This document shows, in pieces, positions 33,972-45,100 of a stretch of 64,000 nucleotides of DNA. The stretch's first letter is position 1; each line of letters begins with the position of its first letter. The DNA lies in NCBI RefSeq assembly GCF_002078875.1, contig NC_034409.1, positions 16,159,111 to 16,223,110 on the forward strand, written 5' to 3'. The DNA is from Numida meleagris (lineage: Eukaryota; Chordata; Aves; Galliformes; Numididae). The translations under genes were made by a program, and so were the position numbers. The notes under the pieces were generated by a model. That model was not told the DNA's origin, made no database searches, and was given only the letters and a program-made list of their open reading frames with translations.

Positions 33972-36793
33972 ATGCAAAGAGCCAGAAATTAAGACCAGTG
34001 TGTTCTTCAGTATTATTGCATCTGTTGTTATGATTGTGATTTCAGCTCATTGCTCTTCCATTTGAATTGAGATGACCATTAAAATTGTGTTGGAATTCGG
34101 AAAATGAGAACAGAATACCGAAGAAATGGACAAAAAAGGATACTGAGTAAATGAATGAATTTAACTTAAAAGAGAGAACTTTTTTTGTTCAGCATGAAAA
34201 ATTAATTCAGACGTCTGTCACATAATTGTCTTCTTTTTTTCCCCTCCTGCAATTCAGTGAAATGGAGTTGAATATATGTTGAGCAATTCTTATACATACC
34301 TGAGTCTTAAAATTTCTTACAGAATGATTTTGTGATTGCTTCGTCGCTACCTGTCATGACTTTATCAGGCAGTGTGAATTACTTACGTTGGGTAAAAAAA
34401 CAAAGCTCTTCACAGTCACAAAGACCATTTGAGGAGCAAGACCTGTGTTCTGAGGTCTGATTATCACCAGGAGGATGCTGATATTCTCATACCATCTTTC
34501 ATTGTTCCACGGAGTGAGGTTATAATGGAGTGATATAATAACATAAAAGGTTGGAGTGGAAATTGGTGGCATTTTCTAAACATTATTCAGTATCGTTGGG
34601 TGTTGTAGAAGGTTTTTAGCCATACAAAGAAGTGACTTTATGCCTAAGACTCATCAGTAACACTAACATAAATTCCTCTTTATATATTCTGGAGTGTTTT
34701 TAAAATATTGAATGGAAGATGTGGTATTGTTATAATAATTAAAGCCTTTCTTTCAAGGCCTTTCAGTTTTTCATTATTAGAGTTCACTTTTAAGAATCTT
34801 ATTAAGAAGCTTGGTTTACAAAGTAAGATATATTTTTATCTCAGTTGTTGCCTTATTCTCCATTTCTAGCGTATTAGAAAAGGAAAATGAATATATCTGT
34901 CCAAAGCTTATTTGTTAAATAATTTAGTACCTTTTTTCTTATTATTCAGAGGAAGCGAGAAGATATTCCCAGTAACTGTACACACAGCTCACTTTTACAA
35001 CATGAGCAGAATAAAAATCCTCTGTGACTGTGCAGAATGAAAGCAGTGTTTCTTGAAATAATTGTGGGATTCTGAATAATTTCTTTAAACTTACACAATT
35101 TAAGTTCAGTATTAATTCTCAAGAAATCTTTTCAGATATGAATTCTCTACTACATATAAATAAAGTCATGTTAATTTGCGCCTGCCATAAACACATGGGT
35201 TATTAAGGGTGAGACTTGCAATGAGCAATATAGTAGAAGCTCTGAACGTTCATCAGTTCAGTTCTATTGTTGCAGAGTGTCACACAAAAAGTGTAGTGCA
35301 CTTTAAGTTTGGGAAAGAAAAGATTTTCAAGAGGTATTCTCATATGACTTGTTATTGGAAGCTTATTTTAAAGTTCTTAAAAATACACAGATATGTATTT
35401 TGATGAAAGCTTTCTAGACATATTAGTTACATTACTTATTTTAGGGGCTTTAGTTCTTGACATTGACTTTATAATAAATAATAAGGTGTTTCAGGGTAAA
35501 TAGAATGAAATACATGTGATAACGATATCTGTATTTTAAAATTGTATGAACTCTTTGTTAGAAGAGAAAGCAGCGAATGAATTCAGAAGCAGGAGGGTTT
35601 GCTGACAAGGATGCGTTTCTGTTCCGCTGACATCAGCTGGGGTTTTCAGTTATGTTGGCCACACATTGATGCCTCCTGGATTGCGCCGTGCCTGGAGTCT
35701 GTAGTGGGGCTGCATTTCTGAAGTGCGTGCACGTTGTTTCTGTAAGCTCACGGTGACATGCTCTGATGTACTGAGATTTATCTTTATGTTTACACAGAAT
35801 GTCATATTGTGCCTAACAGTATCTACCAATAACAGAGTAAAAGAAATTTATGACCATTTGCTTTAGACTTAGTATTCGCATTAATTTGTTAATAGCAAAG
35901 CATATTATTGTAACTAGAGAGAAGACACACAGCATTAAATGTACAATGTTGTACAAGATTTCTATAATAATTATTATTTTTTAATTGAGATGTTATTTAG
36001 GTAGTTACATGTAACATTGAAAGTTGACCCAAAGTTGTCTGCAGTGTCAGATGCTTCTGCGTAACGTACACGAGACTGGATGCATAAAATTCCTTAATCG
36101 GGTCCATGCAAGTTGCCTGCCACGTCTTCCAAATTCAGCAGCTATCTCTGAATTCCCTTGGAAGAAAGCATTACCATGGTCACCTTTACTACTGTGTCTG
36201 TGTCAGAAGTTGAATATTGTACATGAGCACATTGCTTTTTAAGGATAGTGAGAAGTTTGCTCGTATCAGCACTTATTTATATAGATACAGAATTTTCTGG
36301 AAAATAAGACATAGATATATAAACAAAGTTTATGTATCTATGCAGATAGGAATCATTTGCAGTAAATAGACGGCCAACATTTATGTAAAATTTCAAATGT
36401 TTCCATACTTTTAAAATTTCCATAAAATGTTTCAGTAAAAACAGAACCAACCAACCACATTACATTGAGCAGTTGTACATCTCAGGAAGAATGTCATTCC
36501 AAGCATAATGCTACATGGAAAAGGAAGTAGCCTTATCATTGTTACATCCCATGTGCTTTTTGTTTTTCTTTCAAAATTCAATGTTCAGAATATTGTAAAA
36601 TTCCTTTGTAATATGTATTTTCTTATGAAGGAGGCATCTGGACACATCACTGGTGAAACCAGGCAGTGATTTCCTAGAACTGATATGAAATACTGAAATT
36701 GCAGTGTCTAAAATGTGTTAAAGGATTTCTGTAATAAAAGTTTAAACAGGAATGTACAATGTAAACAGATTTATGACTACAGTATTTGAAATA

Positions 36794-36829
36794 TGTAAAT
36801 AGTAAACAGATTACTCAAGTATGTAAATA
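36794..36829 (+). promoter_or_regulatory. pair of Pumilio-type response elements
   Basis: TGTAAATA at 36794-36801 and again at 36822-36829 both match the PUM1/2 consensus TGTANATA. They lie 28 bp apart and about 140-180 bp upstream of the AATAAA at 36971. They are relevant only if the mRNA extends this far. Confidence 0.5.
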
Positions 36830-36970
36830 CAATACACGGGATAGGATAGAATTGTAAGTTTGAAATCTTATGTAACACTGTAATATGTTATAAGAAATTA
36901 ATTGCATTATTTTTTTGCTCAGTTCCTTATGGAAAGGCCCATTAATTTGTTTTTTACTTCAGAACTGTAT

Positions 36971-36976
36971 AATAAA
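36971..36976 (+). terminator. candidate distal polyadenylation signal AATAAA
   Basis: A canonical hexamer followed within 30 bp by a T/G-containing stretch (TTCCATTGTATGCTTCTG). It is the best distal cleavage candidate for TBC1D22A. Confidence 0.45.
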
Positions 36977-36995
36977 AGTATCTGAGGTTCCATTG

Positions 36996-39900
36996 TATGC
37001 TTCTGACAAATATTAACACTGAGGCACTGGTTACAACTCTACAACTGATGAAAGATGAGGAAATAAATGCATATTTATGAAGTGCTGCATAGAGTGGAAA
37101 GCTTTTTTATTGTTTTCATCAAGCGCATTGCGTAATACATCAAAGTGTGGTTTTGGTGTGTTTGCTTATTTTTTATGGTCTCAAAACTCTTTATCACAAC
37201 AGCAGATGCAATTGGAAAAGCTCTGTTCCTGGGTATGTTTCTACAACTCTCTGCCCTTGTGTCTTATAGATTGTGCAAGTTAATGAGGCAGACAACTTCC
37301 AGAGGTTTGTCTCTGCATGCGCCATATACAATGCAAGGCACTGAGCGTTTCCTGCAAAAAGGGAATGAAGATGAATTGGATCGAGCAGTGGAATTAAATG
37401 GGGGGAAGCAAGTAAGGGAAAAGCGAATAGAGCGGCAGAGAAATCTGTACATCTCGGGTTGGTGAGGAAGGAGAGGAAGCTTCAGCTCAGTGTTGGGAAG
37501 CAGCATGAGGTGGCAAAATGAGCAATAAATTTGGAAATGTAACAATGATTTGATTAGATTAGCAAGCAAGGAGAGACGCCTTGCTCATCTGGGGAGCTCA
37601 AGTCCCTTTCACTAAGGAGAGTAGTCTGAGACTTCCAAAATAAGATGGATCGGGTGAGAAAATAGACAAGTCTACCGATATGGAAGGCAAAGTTACTGGC
37701 TTCTCTGTTTCAAAATGCACACAGCATCTAAGGAAAAAAGGGAGGCAATGGGATGCGGTGGGCAACCTTTCTGTTATGTGATTGGGTACTGATGAGTTAT
37801 AATCATGCTGGATGAAATTTGGTTCTCTCCATTTGCTATAATCTTCTGAAGATCCTGCAGAAAATCAACAAGGGAAGATTCTTCAAAGACTTCCAAAAGC
37901 AGATGGTAGTAAAGGTCCTGAGGTCTCACAGAGTGGTGGGACACAGCCAAATGCCATTTGATTATGTTCTTGTACAAAAGCAGCTCTTAATATCTATCTT
38001 ATGTATGGGTAGGCATGCCTGAAGTGAACTGCAACAACAACAAGGGCTTTCCAGAATTCCAGTCTCCACTTCAAATCCCTTCTTTGTGAACATGATGGGG
38101 GTGAGGGGAGGGGAGGTAAGTGCTTTGTAGTGCTTTAAAATCTTTGGAGATGGGAAAGCAGAGAGGAGGTAGAAAAGCTCCCAGTCCAGCATTGGTGCAT
38201 GGCAGATGCCATGCCATGGGGAGAAACTCCAGCTCCAGTGGTTCTGTTCTCTGCATGATGGAGAGTGAATTTCCTGAGCAATACAATTACAGATGGATTC
38301 TGGTTTTGTAAGTTAAAACTAAAACCTTGCATCCCATCTGATTTTTCAATCTTAGCATAGCTGAGGCAGCACAGGAGTAACTAATTAAATTGCTATGGCA
38401 CTATGTCAAAGAACCTTTTAACCTTCAAAGTCTTTTGCATGTACCCCACAAATGAGTCAAGACAAGGGGCCAGAATTAATAAGAGGCTGGGAGAGATGTG
38501 ACACTATGGGAAGTGCCTCAGAGTGCTCTGAAACTTCGACTCCTTTGGCCAAAGGAGTTTCCTGCAGAATTCTGATGAGAACTGATGTGCACTGTCAGTA
38601 AACACAGTGGCTTGAACTGGACTTCCACATTTATGCTTGTGGACAAACTTCCTCCACACAGAAAATTAAAGTCTCTAATTGTTACCATTAAATATGCAGA
38701 TCTTTGGAAACTTACAGTCCAGGCACAAGCTTAGAAGTCAGAACTAATACACAGAAAGTTTTTCGTTCCTAGTGCAGAATTGCCTAGAAGCGTATGCCAG
38801 AAAGTGCCAAAATGTCTACTGGAAATCTGCCTTTGTTATCAGCCAGGTAATAATGATTCTGTATTCCCTTTAATTTCTGATTTCTAGAAAGGATGGAGAC
38901 AATGTACTTCTTGAAGTATTTGAACAACTTCATCATCAGATTGAGGATCCTGACAGAGAGCGTTTTGACATTCAGGATATTTATTTTCATCTTCCTGCAG
39001 AAGGAACTGAGATTTCCAGAGAACAGTGCCTGCTACAGTCCATTTGATTAATTCTGCTCGCTGTTTTAGCAGCATCAAAAATACGGAATAGGTAGCTGTC
39101 ATGACAGCTCACATGAAGTAACACGATGCCCAGGCTTATCAATAGTTAGCTGGATATCTCACTCATAAAATGTCATTTTAGCAACTAAGGCAGCTTGACA
39201 ATTTTTCATCATCTTTGGTCTAAAAAATAAAGTCAATAACACAGGCTCAAAGCAGTGCTCATAGAAGCACTTTTAGACTTCAGTTAATAATAGGATGTGT
39301 AGCCGGAGAAAAACATGTAATCCTGTACCTGCTTGATCATGTGAAAAATGATCCTAAGACATCCATGTGGATTTGTTGGAATCTTACAAAATATATGACC
39401 ACACGGAAATAAATAATGCAGCTTTTGCATGCAAGATTAAAATAAGTTGGCATGTCGGTAAAGAAAAGATTTTCTTGTTCTGTGTTTTCTCAGATATTTT
39501 GCCATTGATGCATCTGTGGAAAATTTTCTCTAAGTTTGAAAAAGGAGTGCATTTGTCTCTATTGCTGCCATCAGAACACGGGGCAGCAGACATCTCTGTG
39601 TGCAGGTGAAGCGGTCATTATGTTCTGAGCACGGAGGCTACTCAAGAAACCTGGCATGAATGTTGCAAGGGTGAGGGCCAGCCGGTGGGTGAAGGTGCGC
39701 AGTCATCCTCCGTGGTGTAGAAGCAGCAGCAATTCACATCACGCTGACTATACTTCTTCCACTGTCTGGGAAAGAGGAAGAAGAACAAAGCTCATCTTTC
39801 CCCATCATGGTCACGTGTGTTTGTGGAAACTCCTGTTCTTTATGGAAAAACTCTGAAAGTAAGACAGAACATGCTGGCAGATTAATTCAACATTATAACA

Positions 39901-41490
39901 ACTATAGCCAGCAAAGGATACACAAATCCAGCAAGCACTGCAGAAGAAAAGGAGTGAGTACAAAAGTCTGATCCATCCTTGAGATGTCCAAGGATAAGAG
40001 CACTGGTTAAGTGACCACTTTGTCATGTCACATGTATGCAAGCTGTTACCTTTCCAGTTTCCGTGTCAGAAGTGCAGACCTCTACATGTGAGTTTATCAC
40101 ACTCTCTTTTTGCAGTCAATGAGGAGAAACAGGTCCTTCCCCGTGCCTTTCCCTGTGCCTCCCAGCAGAGCTCTGAACTATGCTAAGTAAATGGTACCTT
40201 CAAGGTTTTTCTGCCTCCCCACTGGCACTACAGGAGTCTGGGGGTGAGCACATATTTAGATGTTAGTGTTGCCATTTTGATATTTTGAAGTCAGTTGAAT
40301 CAATCTCAATTAATTTGAAATATTTCTGTACAAACCTCAGAAAGAAACAAACATAAATTCTGTCAAATGCATTTTAAAAATGCACACTTGAAGTTCAAAT
40401 TTTATAATACGCATGAACCAAATAAGCTATAATCTGAAGGACACATATTGGCTTGTTTGGTGCGGGCACTGTACTGTAACGCCAGCCTTACTTAGCTATG
40501 CTTTAGCTGCAGCTAGATAGCGGCTCAGCCCATTAGCTTGCTGTTTATATTTGCTATCTTTCCTGCTGTGAATAAACTATAGCCCTGTAGCACAGCCAGA
40601 GAAAAAGCTTAGTATCCTTGCATGCAAATTGAAATGAGTGAAAAAATAAATGTTGACAAATTACTTCATTTTAAAATGGGATCTTCGCGCTGGGATTTTC
40701 TTCCTACCACTTGTTATGTAAATAAATATTATAGGCTGCCAGGAAAAATTTATAGCAGACAATTTCCCATTGTGTCTGACCAAAAATAATAGTAAAGGTA
40801 GGGTTTGCTAAAGTAGCATCCAAAGTATATAAAATCTGTTTGAGGCAGCATGGAAGGGAAAGATCCTACTTCAAGATAGGGCCATGCATTTCTCGGCGTC
40901 CTGGAAGAAACTGCCAAATGCTATTGGGAACTTTCAGCTGGGAGTGAGGACCTGAGAAATGCTCAAGGGACATCCTGCTTAGCTGATCAGATCCTCAAAC
41001 CACAAATTAACATGAAAATGTGTTCATATTCTCTGGAAGACACAAACACCGTGCCAGCAACAACTTCACTATTTCTTGACTGAAGGTGTTCTTTCAAAAA
41101 GCAAACAAACAGAAACCCAAACAACAGAAACAACAAAAGAAACTCAACCCAAGTAACAGAAAAGTGAGCAACCCACCAGTAATGTGTTATTAATCCACAG
41201 AAAAAAAGAGCAACTTAATGATTGGTAACTACACCTTTTGTTGAAGAGTACAGATACCAAACAAAAGCATTAGCAATTGAAACTAATATTAGAGATGGCT
41301 GCTCAAGTTTAGCATGAGTTCAACAACTATCCAAAAACTACTTGCCTATAGTAGAAGGTGAGATATGGTGCCTACGTATCAGAAGTGAGACTAGTTCTCA
41401 CAGGCTTTCTAAACCTTGCATTCATCTATGGACTTATATTGTTTCTTCAAAAGACAAAATAGAAAATAAGATTCCAGACATACCAAGTAT
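36996..41490. other. intergenic sequence downstream of TBC1D22A
   Basis: No coding gene recognised. It includes frames of up to 106 codons without domains, and a compact mixed-composition patch at about 40440-40800 that could be regulatory. Confidence 0.5.
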
Positions 41491-42110
41491 TCATATCATA
41501 GAATCATAGAAAAGTTTGGGTTAGAGGAGACCTTAAAGCCCACCCAGTTCCAACTCCCTGCTGTGGGCTGGTTGCTGCCCACCAGCTCAGGTTGCCCAGG
41601 GCCCCATCCAACTTGGCCTTGAGCTCCTCCAGGGATGGGGCACCCAGAGCTTCTCTGGGCAGCTGTGCCAGGGCCTTACTGCTCTCTGAGTAAAGAATTC
41701 TCTCCTAATATACAATCTACATCTCCCCTCTTTTAGTTTAAAACCATGTCCCCTTGTCCTATCACTATCAGACCATGTAAAAAGTTGCTCTCCTCCTGTT
41801 TATGGGCGCTCCTCAAGTACTGGAATGCTGCAATGAGGTCTCCCTGGAGTCTTCTCTTCTCCAAGCTGAACAAGCTCAACTCCCCCAGCGTTTCTTCATA
41901 GGAGAGGTGCTGCAGCCCTCTTGTCATCTTTGTGACCCTCCTCTGGACCCAATCCAACAGCTCCACATCCGTGTGCTGGGTGCCCAGGCCTGGATGCAAA
42001 CTGCAGGTGCGGCCTCATGAGGGCAGAGCAGAGGGGGACAATCCCCTCCCTCTCCCTGGCCACTCCTCTTTTGATGCAGTGCAGGATACTGTTGGCCTTC
42101 TGGGCTGCAT
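41491..42110 (-). mobile_element. CR1 LINE, 5'-truncated, about 620 bp
   Basis: On the plus strand it opens with the reversed tail ATATCATAGAATCATAGAAA and ends near TTCTGGGCTGCATCCTCTT. It contains reversed forms of the blocks CCAACTCCCTGCTG, CTTCTCTGGGCAGCTGTGCC and GACCCAATCCAACAGCTC. It is the same subfamily as the copy at 25464 but on the opposite strand. Confidence 0.93.
41733..41999 (-). pseudogene. CR1 ORF2 C-terminal remnant
   Basis: The minus-strand frame reads [58 protein letters not shown], the conserved C-terminal part of CR1 ORF2. It is open for about 88 codons, and truncation upstream removes the polymerase core. It is not a host gene. Confidence 0.88.
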
Positions 42111-45100
42111 CCTCTTGTTAGCTGGACACGATGTAGAAAGTTTCTCTAAGACAACAGTTTGAAGTTATCAAGAAGATTTAAAGGCAACTGCATCAATTTT
42201 TATTGACTGAGAATATTCTGACAATACATCTTTTCAGTCTAAATAATTGTTTTCAGTTCATTAAACTTCTCTAAGCTTTTCACATAGATCCTTCCTGACA
42301 GACAAGCCAACACCAGTTTTCATCCAAACTCTTGAGATTCCAGAAATTGTTGGAGAAAAAGGATGGTTCAGAAGGAACAGGTCCTGTAATTGCTGATGTT
42401 TTATGGAACTCATCCAAGGCATCTAGGTGGATTGCATTAAAGCAGAATGGGTTGATACAGCTACAATAAACATACATTTGATTTCAGACAGCATTGTTTT
42501 GGGATCCGGAGGCTCATTTGGTATAAGAATACATGTGATGGGCAATCTGTTGATAAGTACTACTAGCTATGTTTTAAACTCACTGCAAAAAGTCCCCTTG
42601 GAAACAGTGATATATACTTTTGGAATTTTTATCAAATCCCATTTTGGACCTTAAGTGTTAGAACTGTAAAAGTGTCTTCCTAGGCTTTCGTATTATGTAG
42701 TAGCTTTTTATTGTACTCAGTAAATATATTTGAGTGTTTAGTAATAGCTCAGACTTCAATCTCCACTTTTATAGAGTCTTCTTTATAAGCTTTTTACTTT
42801 TTTTCCCCACAGTAACAGGAGCTGCTGAATGAGGAAGTGATACTGCATCAGCTTATTGAAAAGCAAGTGATTTTAACTTCAAAAGTAATTGGTAGGTTTC
42901 TTTCTCACTTGGCCTGAGTGAAAGGATGTGTAATTCCAGGATCTGAAATCAGGTTCCAGTACCAAGATTCTTTTTTATTAACGGAAGAAAACAAATTGGG
43001 ATAAAATAAAAAGTACTGATAGATCTGAGGCAGCCCACAGCATAAATTCTGCCAGTTTCTGAATGGAGACTAAGTGTTGCTAGTGTTTAAAGTGCAAATT
43101 AATTTCCTCTCTAGAGAAATGAAGTAGCTTAAAGCTATGAAAATCTCTTCCATGAGCAAGGACTGCTAAAGAAACTGCCAGTTAAGACTACTGATGGAAT
43201 AAATGCAGCAGAGGAAGTAGATTGCAATTTATGGTGACTAGGCAAAATAGATCAATGGAAACAAAATACATCTGGAATTTCCCACCCTACAGTACAAGGT
43301 GAAGAGAAATAACCTGGAAGAAGAGAGAGAAAAGACATCAATGAATTCGACTGGATAATTATTCAAAGAAAAGCAATCCAATACATCTCCAAACCAAATA
43401 AAGGTACTGGCATAATTTGTATCACTTTGGATAGAAATATAAAAAATAAAATAAAATGAAGGAAGTCGAAGAATAATGTTGTCACCCAAAACCTTGCTGC
43501 CAGCTGCACTCAGCTGATCTCCTCAGGTTGCTTCCAGGGACCATGAAGAAACAAAGACAAGAAGAGAACTGACAACCTCTAACCCACATCCTGCTCAGGT
43601 CACTCTGGGAAAGCAGTGTACCAGGAGCTGAGACAGCCTGGCCAGCCACATGGAAATGGACAAAAGGAACAGCTCCCCACCCCACGCCATGCCATTTCCA
43701 TGGGAAAATATGACTGGCACAACTCTTCTGCTGTTTGAACTAGAGTTATGCCCAGGAGCTCTTCTTGTCAATGAAAGACCCTGCCTTGGTCAATTAGAGA
43801 CTCCTCTGTTACAGCTCTGTAATGCCAGCACCTTAACGTTTCACTGACATGCTCTGATGCTTCAGGAAGAAACACAGACTCCTGAAAAATGCAGTAATTT
43901 ATCCTGCTAGACACAGATAGTGATGGCCACTATTTTGATGCACTGTTCTGCGCTGAATTCATGCAGGGATTTCGGTGCTGAAGTCAAAGTTTATAAAAAA
44001 TAAAAGATTTCTCAGCGGTGCCAGCTAAACTCTAGCGGTTTGCTGAAATTGTATATGTGCATCTTGTGCTGCACATCTTCAAAGAACCTTATGCAAAGTG
44101 ACTGTTATTTGAAATATTTCTTTCTTTACCCTGCTCTGTTTGGCAGGGATTTACTTCTTTGGAGAAAGGTAGCTGTACAAAATCTTATCAGACCATCTAT
44201 GGAAACAGAAAAGCTCTTGGGGAATGTACTCATTTGTTTCTTTTGACTCAGGCTCACTGCATAAGCAGAAAAGCTGGGTGGGGGAAGCCAGCGCCGCTAT
44301 TTTTATTGCTGTACATTTTGCAAACCTAAGCGTCTACCTTTCTTCCAAATTAAAAAAATATATATATCAATAGCTTCTGTGTGATTGAAAGAGAGCTTTG
44401 GCAGAGCTGCTGTGTGAAATAATAATAATAAAAAAGCTGTTTTAAAAATAGATCTCCAAATTTGTAGAGGTGTCTCAGATCTCAGAATGCTGTGGCTGCA
44501 AAAACACTTCAGAGCCGGTACACGGGAGGGCGCATCTTTCCTACGATTGCACAGAGCCAGAAGCTGCGCTCCCAGCAATCAGCTCCTGAGCAGTAAGCCT
44601 TTATTCATGAGCACGCCAAAGAAGACTTCAGCAATGAAGATTCTAGCTATAACATAAGCATGGTAAAAATAAACGTAGTCCAAAACCTTATGCCACACAG
44701 GAAGAGTCATATTATAAGCCAGCCTTCAGGAATGACTTGCTTTCCTTCAGTATCAGGGTCAGTCAAAAGAAATTTGCTTAACCTGCGATGATGCCATTTT
44801 CAGAAGCAGGGAAACCTGGCGTGTCTTTTCTCAACCTTTTTGGGGACTGGACAGACCTTGCAAGACCCAGCTGCAGGGGAGCGAAGCTGGCAAAACGTGG
44901 CCTTTAGTGTACTGCATGTTATGCTTTGGCATATGGGCTGAAATTCTGTGCGGGAAAACAGAGCACTGAAAACATGCACCATATGGTAAAATCAGTGAAA
45001 TAATAGCAGCAGTAAGACATAATTCTCCGTAGTAGTACTGCGTCTCATTTAAGATGTATATTATTGGATGTCCCAGTCAGAATTATGGTCCTCTGTGTGA

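Larger units (their letters stand above)
33972..36995 (+). other. TBC1D22A: probable TBC1D22A 3' UTR (end uncertain)
   Basis: About 3 kb of AT-rich, transposon-free sequence follows the stop. Possible polyadenylation hexamers are ATTAAA 34738-34743, AATAAA 35159-35164, AATAAA 36733-36738 and AATAAA 36971-36976; a further AATAAA lies at 37062. Two TGTAAATA Pumilio-type sites near 36.8 kb and the repeat-free character favour a long UTR ending near 36,990. A short form ending near 34.76 kb is also possible. Transcript data would decide. Confidence 0.5.

Noticed and set aside
38098..38117. G-rich run as a second intergenic quadruplex
   Set aside because: Only three runs of three or more G are followed by a G2, so it does not meet the four-run motif.
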